A DNA stretch of 64,000 nt from Arthrobacter bussei (lineage in GTDB: Bacteria > Actinomycetota > Actinomycetes > Actinomycetales > Micrococcaceae): contig NZ_VJXX01000001.1 in assembly GCF_009377195.2 (NCBI RefSeq), positions 992,001 through 1,056,000 of the forward strand, read 5' to 3'. Below are positions 17,305-25,475 of this stretch, piece by piece; position 1 is the first letter of the stretch; the number at the start of each line of letters is the position of its first letter. The position numbers and the translations under genes were made by a program. The notes under the pieces were generated by a model, which was not told the DNA's origin, ran no database searches, and saw only the letters and a program-made list of their open reading frames with translations.

Positions 17305-18122
17305 GACGCCCCGGGGTACTCCCTCGCGAGCACCTGAAGTTCGGCGAGGATGTAGCCGAGATGTTCGCTGTGCCGGCCGAGACGCCCGCCGCCCACGGAT
17401 CCGGGCACCTGCGGCACCTCCAGATCGGCCTCGGCGAGGACCACCTGCACCGCCGCGTCGAAGGGCGCACGGAGAGTGCTCGGGCGGACACCGACGTCTC
17501 CGAGCTCATCGACGAGTGGGTGATCGGTGAAGAGTTCCTCGACGTACGGCCAGGTCAGCTTGAGGCCCGCGATCATCCTGTGGCGCGACTCCTCGGTGCC
17601 CTGGCCGAGGCGCAGGATCCACTGGATGCTGTGGTCGCGGTGGTAGTCCACCTCCTTGACCGCCTTCGCGGCGATCGCGGCGAGGGTGGGATCGCTGGAA
17701 TCCACCAGCCGCGAGTAGAGCTCCCACTGGTAGAGGGCGACGACGAACTGCCGCGCGATGGTGCGGGCGAAGTCGCCGTTGGGCTGCTCGACGAGGTGGA
17801 CCGAGCGGAACTCGGGCTCCCGGCGGAAGTAGGCGAGATCGTCCTCCGTCCTGTCCCATGCCCGTCCCGCATAGGTGAGGAAGGACCGGGCATGGCCGAT
17901 CTGGTCGAGCGCGATGTTGGCGAGAGCCACGTCCTCCTCGAGTTCGGGTGCTCGGGAGATCCACCAGCCGAGCCGCTGCGCGAGGATCAGGGCGTCGTCG
18001 CCCAGCCACAGTGCGTACTGCGCGACGGCGTCCCCTGGCTTCGTCTCGAGCAGTGCGATGTCCTCCGGCCGCAGGGCATTGCCCGGGGTGATGCGGGTGG
18101 CGCTGGCGTTGGCCTCGCTCAC
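17298..18122 (-). CDS. paaC: Phenylacetyl-CoA 1,2-epoxidase structural subunit PaaC
   Basis: A 274-residue ferritin-like four-helix protein that forms the stable heterodimer with PaaA and lacks a functional di-iron site. Typical segments are GDDALILAQRLGWWISRAPELEEDVALANIALDQIGHARSF and KEVDYHRDHSIQWILRLG. Its ATG overlaps the paaB stop as ATGA. All flanking genes are the expected paa subunits, so the assignment is secure. Confidence 0.94.
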   Translation of the reverse strand: MSEANASATRITPGNALRPEDIALLETKPGDAVAQYALWLGDDALILAQRLGWWISRAPELEEDVALANIALDQIGHARSFLTYAGRAWDRTEDDLAYFRREPEFRSVHLVEQPNGDFARTIARQFVVALYQWELYSRLVDSSDPTLAAIAAKAVKEVDYHRDHSIQWILRLGQGTEESRHRMIAGLKLTWPYVEELFTDHPLVDELGDVGVRPSTLRAPFDAAVQVVLAEADLEVPQVPGSVGGGRLGRHSEHLGYILAELQVLAREYPGASW

Positions 18123-18466
18123 AGGTGCTTCACTCCCTCGCTCTTGGTGTAGTACGTCGCGTGCCGGTAGTCCTTGCCCTGGGGGGATTCGAAGAACTGG
18201 TCCTTCGCGTCGGGATCGCTGGTGATGATCGCCGTCGCCGGGACCACCCAGAGGCTCACGCCCTCGTTGCGCCGCGTGTAGAGGTCACGAGCGTTCCGCA
18301 CGGCCATCTCGGCGTCGGGCGCGTGGAGCGATCCGGCGTGGACGTGGGAGAGCCCGCGCGACGACCGCACGAACACCTCCCAGAGCGGCCAGGCAGCACG
18401 TGGTTCCCGCGGACCCGACGACGGTGCCTTCGCGCCGTCGTCGCCCGTGGTCGATCCGCCCGTCAC
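18119..18466 (-). CDS. paaB: Phenylacetyl-CoA 1,2-epoxidase subunit PaaB
   Basis: A 115-residue small subunit of the epoxygenase, thought to bridge the PaaAC core. WPLWEVFVRSSRGLSHVHAGSL and the ending YYTKSEGVKHL are close to PaaB proteins from other actinobacteria. The first 25 residues are a longer, less conserved tail than in proteobacterial PaaB. The GTG start abuts the paaA TAG stop with no gap; the downstream paaC start overlaps its stop. Confidence 0.93.
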   Translation of the reverse strand: MTGGSTTGDDGAKAPSSGPREPRAAWPLWEVFVRSSRGLSHVHAGSLHAPDAEMAVRNARDLYTRRNEGVSLWVVPATAIITSDPDAKDQFFESPQGKDYRHATYYTKSEGVKHL

Positions 18467-19447
18467 CTACGCCGCCTGCGCGGTCTTGAGGACCTGCTTC
18501 TCGGCGTAGGCCGCAGCGGCCTCGCGCACCCATGCGCCGTCCTCGTGGGCTTCGCGACGCCGCTCCATGCGCTGGGCGTTGCAGGGTCCACGGCCCGCGA
18601 GGACCTCCTTGAACTCGTTCCAGTCCAGGGGCCCGTGCTGCCAGCGGCCGGTCTCCTCGTCGAAGCGCACGTCCTTGTCGGGCAGGTCGAGCCCGAGAAC
18701 CTTGATCTGCTCGACCATCATGCCGACGAAGCGCGAGCGCAGCTCGTCGTTCGAGAAGCGCTTGATGTTCCACTCCATGGACTTCTGCGAGTTGGGCGAG
18801 TCCTCGTCCGGCGGACCGAACATCATCAGGGACGGCGCGTACCAGCGGTTCACGGCGTCCTGCGCCATCTGCTTCTGCGCCTCGGTGCCGTTGGCCAGTT
18901 CGAGCAGGATCTCGAAGCCCTGGCGCTGGTGGAAGGACTCCTCCTTGCAGATGCGCACCATCGCCCGGCCGTACGGGCCGTAGGACGCACGGCACAGGGG
19001 CACCTGGTTGCAGATGGCTGCACCGTCGACGAGCCAGCCGATCGCACCGATGTCGGCCCAGGTCAGGACGGGGTAGTTGAAGATGCTCGAGTAGCGCGCC
19101 TTGCCGGCGATCAGGTCCTCGGTCATCTGGTCACGGGGCGTTCCGAGGGTCTCGGCCGCGGAGTAGAGGTAGAGCCCGTGGCCGGCTTCATCCTGCACCT
19201 TGGCCATGAGGACGGCCTTGCGCTTGAGGGACGGCGCGCGCGTGATCCAGTTGGCCTCGGGCTGCATGCCGATGATCTCGGAGTGCGCGTGCTGGGAGAT
19301 CTGGCGCGTCAGCGACTTGCGGTAGTCGGCCGGCATCCAGTCACGCGGTTCGATGCGTGAGTCCTGGGCGATCAGTTCGTCGAATCGACGCTCACCGGCG
19401 GCGTCGTGGTCCTCGCGGCTCCGCGGATCAATCGCTGTCGTCGTCAT
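18467..19447 (-). CDS. paaA: Phenylacetyl-CoA 1,2-epoxidase catalytic subunit PaaA
   Basis: A 326-residue ferritin-like di-iron oxygenase subunit that epoxidises the ring of phenylacetyl-CoA. Metal-ligand motifs are visible in [20 protein letters not shown] and [18 protein letters not shown], the paired E...ExxH arrangement. It heads the paaABCDEG operon. GAGGTAG lies before ATG 19447, and a TetR-type operator overlaps the likely promoter at 19486-19503. No phenylacetate-CoA ligase (paaK) is present in the window, so substrate activation must be encoded elsewhere. Confidence 0.95.
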   Translation of the reverse strand: MTTTAIDPRSREDHDAAGERRFDELIAQDSRIEPRDWMPADYRKSLTRQISQHAHSEIIGMQPEANWITRAPSLKRKAVLMAKVQDEAGHGLYLYSAAETLGTPRDQMTEDLIAGKARYSSIFNYPVLTWADIGAIGWLVDGAAICNQVPLCRASYGPYGRAMVRICKEESFHQRQGFEILLELANGTEAQKQMAQDAVNRWYAPSLMMFGPPDEDSPNSQKSMEWNIKRFSNDELRSRFVGMMVEQIKVLGLDLPDKDVRFDEETGRWQHGPLDWNEFKEVLAGRGPCNAQRMERRREAHEDGAWVREAAAAYAEKQVLKTAQAA

Positions 19448-19485
19448 CGTGCTACCTCGCTCGTCTGGACGTATGCGGCGTATTT

Positions 19486-19503
19486 ACCGACCGTTCGTTC
19501 AGT
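19486..19503 (-). promoter_or_regulatory. TetR/PaaR-type operator and -10 region of the paaA operon
   Basis: Read on the minus strand the site is ACTGAACG-AA-CGGTCGGT, an imperfect 8+2+8 palindrome. TATACT (19501-19506) could be the -10, so the operator covers the transcription start. It is related to the sites at 20608 and 27478. Confidence 0.65.
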
Positions 19504-19526
19504 ATAGGGAGCGGGGCGTTGAGCAG

Positions 19527-19931
19527 TCAACGGAACGACGGGTCGCCGGACGGGATCTGCCGGTCAGCGAGGCGTTCCTCCAGCCAGGTGAGCGCCAGGG
19601 AGACGGACGTGAAGTACCGGGTGGGATGCACCGCCCTGCATGCTGCCGCGGCCAGCACCTCGTCCATCGGCCCGTCGCCCAGCAGGGCGGCCGCGACCAC
19701 GAGCGACTCCGCGTTGAAGGCGGCCCGTGCATCGGACCGGACGTCGACCGTCGTCGTCATGTCGACCAGGATGGCGTAGGGCCCGTCCGAGGACATGACC
19801 CTGCTCGCGGCGAGCACCGAGAGCGCGTCGTCGTGGTCGATGTGCGTGCCCGGACTCCAGGAGAGGCGCTGCAGGCCGGGCGCGATCAAGGAGACTGTCG
19901 CTCGGCCGCTCGCCGCCACCACGCTGTCCAT
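19527..19931 (-). CDS. Hypothetical protein resembling STAS/SpoIIAA-like (DUF7793-type) proteins
   Basis: A 134-residue protein without signal or membrane segments. The central GPYAILVDMTTTVDVRSDARAAF strand-loop-helix and the final FTSVSLALTWLEERL are the pattern of small SpoIIAA/STAS-like proteins common in Arthrobacter, often several per genome. ATG 19931 has GAGGAAG before it; an upstream GTG at 19970 is possible. It lies between paaA and the helicase-associated-domain gene but shares no overlap with either, so a link to phenylacetate use is not shown. The family name is from memory and the function is unknown. Confidence 0.6.
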   Translation of the reverse strand: MDSVVAASGRATVSLIAPGLQRLSWSPGTHIDHDDALSVLAASRVMSSDGPYAILVDMTTTVDVRSDARAAFNAESLVVAAALLGDGPMDEVLAAAACRAVHPTRYFTSVSLALTWLEERLADRQIPSGDPSFR

Positions 19932-20046
19932 CGGCTTCCTCGCAGAATGCTGCCCTGGCGGCCCGGGCACGTCCGGGTCCGTTGCAGCGCTGCACGTGCG
20001 CAGAACCTATCACTCGTCAGGAGGCAGCGTAAGGGGCGGGCCTTGC

Positions 20047-20490
20047 TCAGACGGTGTGCGCGAGCCCGTCGACAGCCACCGCGTCGAGGATGGCACGAAG
20101 TGCGCGGAGTGGCTTCGTCTCGGCCGCTCGGCCGGAGAGCTGCACATGCATCCAGTCCGCAAGGCGCTTCTCCCCCGCCGTGGCCGGCGCCACGAAGGAG
20201 GGCAACCGACCCTCCTCCTCGACGAATTCGGCCACACTGGCCACCCTGAGCCATGCCGTACCGGTGCGGGGGCTACCGAGCTCGTCCGCCGTGAGCAACC
20301 CCGCCTGCTGCAGGATTTCCCGACGAGCGGGCCCCATCCGTCCGGCACGCACCGACTTCCGCTGCTCGTCGAGCCACAGGGCCAGACGGTGCTCACCGGC
20401 AATGGCAGATCGGGACGAGGGCTCACGGCCTTCGGCGTTCATGAAGGCGGTCAGGGCGCGGAGACGGAGGTCCCAGGAGGTGGTCGGCAC
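20047..20490 (-). CDS. Protein with two helicase-associated (HA)-like repeats
   Basis: A 147-residue protein built of two similar halves. Each has the pattern LRALTAFMNAEGREPS...E..LALWLDEQRKSVRAG and VAEFVEEEGRLPS...EKRLADWMHVQLSG, which matches the HA domain usually found in tandem at the ends of some bacterial helicases. There is no helicase motor, so this is a stand-alone form. GTG 20490 follows AAAGGGCG. A nucleic-acid-binding role is likely from the family; the partner is unknown. Confidence 0.65.
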   Translation of the reverse strand: MPTTSWDLRLRALTAFMNAEGREPSSRSAIAGEHRLALWLDEQRKSVRAGRMGPARREILQQAGLLTADELGSPRTGTAWLRVASVAEFVEEEGRLPSFVAPATAGEKRLADWMHVQLSGRAAETKPLRALRAILDAVAVDGLAHTV

Positions 20491-20607
20491 GGTGAGCGCC
20501 CTTTCACGGGTGATGCAGTGGTATCGACAGTAAGGCTACTACTCTCTAGGCAAACTAAGGATTGTGTTCGATTGTGACGCCGTGGCCTGCCGTCCTGCCC
20601 GCTCTCC

Positions 20608-20621
20608 CGACCGAACGGTCG
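20608..20621. promoter_or_regulatory. Palindromic PaaR-type operator before the TetR gene
   Basis: CGACCGAACGGTCG has perfect 6-base arms around AA. It ends 15 bases before the TetR start codon, so it would cover that promoter and allow autorepression. The arms match the paaA operator. Confidence 0.7.
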
Positions 20622-20636
20622 TGCAAAAATGACCGT

Positions 20637-21251
20637 ATGACTGCTGCCGGAGCCGCACCGCTCCCCACTGCCCGCCGGGGACGTCCCGGGTACGACCAGC
20701 AGTCGGTCCTCGCCGTCGCCGTCACGGCCTTCAACCGCCACGGCTACGAGGCGACGTCGATGGGCATGCTCGCCGAGGAACTCGGCATCAGCAAGTCGGC
20801 GATCTACCACCACGTGCCGTCGAAGGGCGACCTGCTCCGGCTCGCGCTCGACCACGCGCTCGGCGGGCTGGAGGCCGTGCTCGAGGACAGCCGCGCGGGC
20901 ACCGGTGCCGCGGACGCCCGGCTGGAGTTCGTCCTCCGTGGCACCATCGCCGTCCTGACCGAGCGCCTCCCCTTCGTCACGCTCCTGCTGCGGCTCCGCG
21001 GCAACACGGAGGTGGAGCGTGAGGCCCTCGACCGGCGCCGGAGGTTCGACCGTGAGATCGCCGCGCTCGTCGACGCCGCCCGCCACGAGGGCTCCATCCG
21101 CGACGACATCGACCCGCGGACAACGACGCGCCTCATCTTCGGGACCATCAACTCGATCGTGGAGTGGTACCGACCCGGAGGACCGCTCACCGCCGACAAG
21201 CTGGCCGACGACATCATCCTCATGGTCTTCGACGGCCTGCATCGGCGCTGA
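20637..21251 (+). CDS. TetR family regulator, probable phenylacetate repressor PaaR
   Basis: A 204-residue TetR protein. The helix-turn-helix is VAVTAFNRHGYEATSMGMLAEELGISKSAIYHHVPSKGDLL (about residues 29-69), and the C-terminal helical domain would bind a CoA thioester. ATG 20637 follows an A-rich -10-like stretch at six bases with no ribosome-binding site, suggesting a leaderless mRNA. It sits between the two paa operons, and matching palindromes precede it, paaA and the thiolase. PaaR-type TetR proteins are known to repress paa genes and release on phenylacetyl-CoA; the assignment here is by context. Confidence 0.85.
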   Translation: MTAAGAAPLPTARRGRPGYDQQSVLAVAVTAFNRHGYEATSMGMLAEELGISKSAIYHHVPSKGDLLRLALDHALGGLEAVLEDSRAGTGAADARLEFVLRGTIAVLTERLPFVTLLLRLRGNTEVEREALDRRRRFDREIAALVDAARHEGSIRDDIDPRTTTRLIFGTINSIVEWYRPGGPLTADKLADDIILMVFDGLHRR

Positions 21252-21362
21252 CCGGGCTGCTCTCCGGCGTCGGAGGACTCCCGCCCACCGGCGTCCCGGG
21301 GGACGAAGGCGCGAAGACTCCCATCGCTGAGGAGTTCCGAGTGGGGGATTGCCGCCCGCTCC

Positions 21363-21429
21363 TCCCACCGACCGTTGCCGGTCAGTGGGAATAGACGCTC
21401 CTTCCCACCGACGGAAGCCGGTGAATGGG
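21363..21429. repeat. Palindromic REP-like repeats upstream of the DUF559 gene
   Basis: A hairpin at 21363-21390 has arms TCCCACCGACCG and CGGTCAGTGGGA around a TTGC loop, with one mismatch. After a 13-base linker a second, degenerate copy starts at 21404 (CACCG...CGGTG inside CCCA...TGGG). The same units reappear at 22335-22389, after the gene. Confidence 0.75.
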
Positions 21430-21517
21430 CTGACGCGTCACCGCAACGGGGCCGTGGCGTCGTCCACAGAGGGACAACACGGCACCCTGGATCCCGACGG
21501 GCCGTCACAGTGGTCCC

Positions 21518-22327
21518 ATGACGGTCGTTCACCTGCTTTCCGGGCTGGGTGGGGTGGCCCGGCTGACGGAGCTCGTGGCCGCCGGTACGGGGAGGGCCGC
21601 CATCACGACGGCGTGCGAACGGGCTCAGGTCCTCCGGGTTGCCCGCGGTATCTGTGCGCTTCCAAACCATGATCCCGCGGTCGTGGACGCGCTACGGCTG
21701 GGCGTCGAACTCGCCTGCGTCAGTGCGGCGCACCACCGCGGGCTCTGGATCCTTCGACAACCCCGGCTGATGCACGTTGCCACGGACCACGGGCGGCAGA
21801 TCGACACTGCCGGCTTGCGCGTTCATCGAGCGGCACGCCGCGTGACGGATCTCGTCGTGTGCCTGCAGGTCATGCGGTGCCTGCCGGAACTCGATGCCCT
21901 GTGCATCGTCGAATCAGCAGTCGTCCGGGGCGCCGTCACGCTCGATGACCTGCGGGAGCACGTCGTCGGGCACAGGTCCGGCGCCCTGCGCCGGATCGTG
22001 GCGCTGATCGATCCGCAGGCTGAGTCGATCCTCGAGACGGTCGCGAGGTATCGACTGCTCGAGGCCGGTTTCCACGTCGCGTCGCAGGTGCAGGTGTCCG
22101 GCGTCGGTCGTCTCGGCCTCGTTGTCGATGGAGTCCTGGGGGTCGAGGCCGACGGGCGCGAATACCACAGTGACCGGCGCGCCTTCGAGGAAGACCGTCG
22201 CCGGTGGAATCTGCTGCCAGCACGCGGGATGCCCGTGCTGCGCGTCACCTGGTCCCTGCTGCAGAGGGATCCGGACACCTTCATTCGACTCGTCAGGGCG
22301 GCCCTCGAGGCGCACTCTGCCCCGTGA
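21518..22327 (+). CDS. DUF559/Vsr-like endonuclease-fold protein with AbiEi-like N-terminus
   Basis: A 269-residue protein. The first part (LSGLGGVARLTELVAAG...LRVARGICALP, residues 5-50) resembles the winged-helix start of AbiEi-type antitoxin proteins. The C-terminal third (VSGVGRLGLVVDGVLGVEADGREYHSDRRAFEEDRRRWNLL...VLRVTW) is the DUF559 restriction-endonuclease-like fold, with Asp and Glu-x-Asp-Gly-x-Glu-type catalytic residues. It is alone, with no AbiEii-like toxin beside it, and is flanked on both sides by the same palindromic repeats. ATG 21518 follows CACAGT at six bases. Such genes are numerous in actinobacteria; the role is unknown. Confidence 0.75.
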   Translation: MTVVHLLSGLGGVARLTELVAAGTGRAAITTACERAQVLRVARGICALPNHDPAVVDALRLGVELACVSAAHHRGLWILRQPRLMHVATDHGRQIDTAGLRVHRAARRVTDLVVCLQVMRCLPELDALCIVESAVVRGAVTLDDLREHVVGHRSGALRRIVALIDPQAESILETVARYRLLEAGFHVASQVQVSGVGRLGLVVDGVLGVEADGREYHSDRRAFEEDRRRWNLLPARGMPVLRVTWSLLQRDPDTFIRLVRAALEAHSAP

Positions 22328-22334
22328 CCGCGAT

Positions 22335-22389
22335 CGGTCGGTGGGCAGAAGCGTCTCCTCCCACTGACCGGCCTCGGCCAGTGGGAGGA
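22335..22389. repeat. Palindromic REP-like repeats downstream of the DUF559 gene
   Basis: A hairpin at 22356-22389 has perfect 11-base outer arms TCCTCCCACTG and CAGTGGGAGGA and CCG/CGG inside. A half unit CGGTCGGTGGG (22335-22345) precedes it across a linker resembling the one at 21391-21403. It may also terminate paaZ transcription, which ends at 22453 on the other strand. Confidence 0.75.
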
Positions 22390-22452
22390 ACGCGTCCCGA
22401 CGGCCCCGGAGTGGGCGGAACGGCAGCCCCGAACCGGGACCAGCAGCTCCGG

Positions 22453-24540
22453 CTACTTCTGCACGAGGGTCAGGACGTCGTAGGTCGCCACGATCTCGTC
22501 GTCCTGGTTGTGCAGGATGGCGTCCCAGGCCACCTCGCCGTACTCGTCGGTCTCCCGCGGCGTGATGCGCTTGGCCGTCAGCGTGACCCGGATGGAATCA
22601 CCCGCGGCGACCGGCGTGATGAAGCGCAGATTCTCCAGGCCGTAGTTGGCGAGGACGGGCCCGGGCTCGGGATCGACGAACAGGCCGGCGCCCCAGGAGA
22701 GCAGCAGGTAACCGTGCGCCACGATGCCGGGGAAGAACGGGTTGGCGGCAGCGGCCTCCTCGTTGGTGTGCGCGTAGAAGGTGTCGCCCGTGGTCTCGGC
22801 GAAGGCGGTGATGTCCGCCAGCGTCACCTGCCGCAGTGCGGACCGGACGCTGTCGCCGATCCGCAGCGTCGCGAGGTCCTTGCGGAACGGGTGGACGTCG
22901 TCGAAGCGGCGGTCCGCTCCCGTGTGCCACTCACCGGTGATGCTCGTGAGCATGTTCGGGGAGCCCTGGACCGCGGTGCGCTGCATGTGGTGCAGCACCG
23001 AGCGCATCCCGCCGAGCTCCTCGCCGCCTCCGGCCCGGCCGGGCCCACCGTGCACCAGGTGCGGGACGGGCGAGCCGTGCCCGGTCGAGGAGCGGGCGTC
23101 CTCGCGGTTCAGGATGAGCACGCGGCCGTGGTGCGCCGCGATGCCGAGGACCAGTTGCTGCGCCACAGCGGGGTCGTTGGTGCAGACCGTGGCGACGAGC
23201 GAACCGGATCCGAGGGCCGCGAGGCGGACGGCGTGCTGGACGTCGTCGTACCCGATCACCGACGCGACGGGGCCGAAGGCCTCGACCGAGTGGAGCGCCC
23301 CGGCTTCGACGTCCTGCCAGGTGAGCAGCACCGGTTCCATGAACGCCCCGCCCGGCGCCTTGCCGGAGGTGTTGTCGGCGAGCACGACGTCGGGCGCGTC
23401 CAGCGACCCGAACGCCAGGGACGCGCCGCCCGCGATCAGTTCGCGCACGGATTCCTGCACCCCCTCGAGCTGGGCGAGGGAGGCGAGCGCGCCCATCGTG
23501 ACGCCCTCGGCGCGTGGATCCCCGAGGGTCACCCGCTCCCGGATCCGATCGCCGGCAGCCCGGACGACGTCCTCGACCAGGGATTCGGGCACGATGGACC
23601 GCCGGATGCTCGTGCACTTCTGGCCGGCCTTGACCGTGATCTCCGTGACGAGCGACTTCACGAAGGCGTCGAACTCGGGGGTGCCGGGGACGGCGTCGGG
23701 TCCCAGGATGGCCGCATTGAGGGAGTCCGTCTCGCCCGTGAAGCGGACGCCGCCGCGCGCGATGGATGCGTGCGACTTGAGGTGATTGGCAGTCGAGGCC
23801 GAACCGGTGAAGGAGACGAGGTCGCGGTAGTCGAGGTGGTCGAGGATGTCGCGGGCGGGACCGGAGATCAGCTGCAGCGCGCCCGTCGGCAGGATCGCCG
23901 AGCCGATGATGAGCTTCACGACGGCGGCGGTCAGGAACCCGGTGGGCGTGGCGGGCTTCACGATGGTCGGGACGCCGGCGAGGAACGCGGGGGCGAGCTT
24001 CTCGAGCATGCCCCACACCGGGAAGTTGAAGGCGTTGATCTGCACGGCGACGCCCGGGATCCGCGTGTGGATGTGCGTCCCGAGGAAGGAGCCGTCCTTC
24101 GAGAGCACCTCGGGCGGACCGTCGACGATCACGTGCGAGTTCGGCAGCTCGCGGCGGCCCTTCGAGCCGAACGTGAAGAGCACGCCGATGCCGCCGTCGA
24201 TGTCCACCATCGAATCGATCCTCGTGGCGCCGGTCTTCGCGGACAGCTCGTACAGCGGTTCACGGTGGGCGTTGAGGTACTGGGCGAGCTCCTTGAGCTT
24301 CAGGGCGCGCTCGTGGAAGGTGAAGCGACCGAGCTCGGCCTGCCCCGTGGTCCGCGCGAACCCGATCGCCGCGGCGGTGTCGATGCCGGCCGTGCTGACG
24401 ACGGCGAGCTCCTCGCCCGTGCTGGCGTCGCGAACCACGGTGCCGTCGTCGTCCGCGGCCGCGCGGTCGGGCGTCCACCAGGCGTCCTCGATGAAGCTGG
24501 GGACGACGTCGATCTGTACTCGTTCCGGGGCGGTGGTCAT
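22453..24540 (-). CDS. paaZ: Bifunctional ring-opening protein PaaZ
   Basis: A 695-residue two-domain enzyme. The N-terminal aldehyde dehydrogenase domain (to about residue 525) has VQINAFNFPVWGMLEKLAPAFL and the nucleophile Cys in AGQKCTSIRR; it oxidises the ring-opened semialdehyde. The C-terminal MaoC-like hot-dog domain (TTGDTFYAHTNEEAAAANPFFPGIVAHGYL) is the oxepin-CoA hydrolase. Both catalytic parts are intact, so the reactive aldehyde should be channelled. Its ATG overlaps the paaH stop as ATGA; it is the last gene of the thiolase-paaF-paaH-paaZ operon. Confidence 0.95.
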   Translation of the reverse strand: MTTAPERVQIDVVPSFIEDAWWTPDRAAADDDGTVVRDASTGEELAVVSTAGIDTAAAIGFARTTGQAELGRFTFHERALKLKELAQYLNAHREPLYELSAKTGATRIDSMVDIDGGIGVLFTFGSKGRRELPNSHVIVDGPPEVLSKDGSFLGTHIHTRIPGVAVQINAFNFPVWGMLEKLAPAFLAGVPTIVKPATPTGFLTAAVVKLIIGSAILPTGALQLISGPARDILDHLDYRDLVSFTGSASTANHLKSHASIARGGVRFTGETDSLNAAILGPDAVPGTPEFDAFVKSLVTEITVKAGQKCTSIRRSIVPESLVEDVVRAAGDRIRERVTLGDPRAEGVTMGALASLAQLEGVQESVRELIAGGASLAFGSLDAPDVVLADNTSGKAPGGAFMEPVLLTWQDVEAGALHSVEAFGPVASVIGYDDVQHAVRLAALGSGSLVATVCTNDPAVAQQLVLGIAAHHGRVLILNREDARSSTGHGSPVPHLVHGGPGRAGGGEELGGMRSVLHHMQRTAVQGSPNMLTSITGEWHTGADRRFDDVHPFRKDLATLRIGDSVRSALRQVTLADITAFAETTGDTFYAHTNEEAAAANPFFPGIVAHGYLLLSWGAGLFVDPEPGPVLANYGLENLRFITPVAAGDSIRVTLTAKRITPRETDEYGEVAWDAILHNQDDEIVATYDVLTLVQK

Positions 24541-25475
24541 GGCCGCTCACCTTTCGCTGGTTGTGCCGAGGGAGGAGGGGAGACGGAGGACGACGGCGCA
24601 TCCTCCCAGTCGAAGAAGCCGCGGCCGCTCTTGCGTCCGAGGTGCCCCGCGGCCACCTTGTCACGCAGGATGGCCGGCGGGGTGAAACGGGGGCCGAGTG
24701 TGGACTCGAGGTATTCGGCGATGCCGAGGCGGACGTCGAGGCCCACGAGGTCGGTGGTGCGCAGCGGCCCGACCGGATGCCGGTACCCGAGGACCATCGC
24801 GGCGTCGATGTCCTCCGCCGACGCGACGCCCTCCTCGAGCATGCGCATGGCTTCGAGGGCGATCGCGACGCCGAGTCGCGAACTGGCGAAGCCGGGGGTG
24901 TCCCGCACGACGACGGGCGCCTTCCCGAGCGCGGTCACCCAGGTCCGCGTGGCGGCCTCGAGCTCCGGGGAGGTCTGGCTGCCCACGACCACCTCGATCA
25001 GGGCGGAGGCGGGGACGGGGTTGAAGAAGTGGAGGCCGCAGAACCGTTCCGGCCGCCGCAGGGCGCCGGCCAGCGCATCGACCGAGAGCGACGACGTGTT
25101 CGTGGCGAGCCAGGCGCCGCCGTCGAGCACGTCCTCGACGGCCCGCAGTGCGTGACGCTTGAGGTCCAGGTCCTCGGGAACCGCCTCGACGACGAGCCCG
25201 CAGTCCGCGAAGGCGGCGTAGTCCGTGGAGACCGAGACGCGGGCGGACAGGGTTCCGAGGTCATCCGGCGTCGTCCCGCGGTCGACGCTGCGGCCGAGGG
25301 CCTGCGTCACGCGGTCGAGCCCGGCCGCGGCTGCAGCGTCGTCACGCTCGACGACGACGACGCGCGCGCCCGCGAGGCAGAAGGCGTGCGCGATCCCCGC
25401 GCCCATGCGACCGCCGCCGAGCACACCGACGGAGGCGGGGACACCGACGACTGAGGGGACGTCGAGGGAGGTCAT
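24537..25475 (-). CDS. paaH: 3-hydroxyacyl-CoA dehydrogenase PaaH
   Basis: A 312-residue NAD-dependent dehydrogenase that oxidises 3-hydroxyadipyl-CoA. The Rossmann motif is VGVLGGGRMGAGIAHAF (about residues 16-32). The catalytic His lies in ERFCGLHFFNPVP, and the C-terminal domain contains DTPGFASSRLGVAIALEAMRMLEEG. ATG 25475 overlaps the paaF stop as TGATG, and paaZ starts four bases inside its own stop. Upstream in-frame codons read through paaF and were rejected. The tail is Ser/Pro-rich. Confidence 0.92.
   Translation of the reverse strand: MTSLDVPSVVGVPASVGVLGGGRMGAGIAHAFCLAGARVVVVERDDAAAAAGLDRVTQALGRSVDRGTTPDDLGTLSARVSVSTDYAAFADCGLVVEAVPEDLDLKRHALRAVEDVLDGGAWLATNTSSLSVDALAGALRRPERFCGLHFFNPVPASALIEVVVGSQTSPELEAATRTWVTALGKAPVVVRDTPGFASSRLGVAIALEAMRMLEEGVASAEDIDAAMVLGYRHPVGPLRTTDLVGLDVRLGIAEYLESTLGPRFTPPAILRDKVAAGHLGRKSGRGFFDWEDAPSSSVSPPPSAQPAKGERP

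Noticed and set aside
21518-22327. Complete type IV toxin-antitoxin pair (AbiEi/AbiEii)
   Set aside because: Only the AbiEi-like winged helix is seen, fused to a DUF559 fold; no nucleotidyltransferase toxin gene lies on either side.
22204-25155. A 983-codon open frame on the plus strand opposite paaZ and paaH, and similar long frames at 2265-3875, 7964-9751 and 30716-32401
   Set aside because: These are antisense to clear enzymes, consist of Arg/Gly/Ala-rich low-complexity translation, and have no family motifs. Long antisense frames are expected in high-GC DNA.
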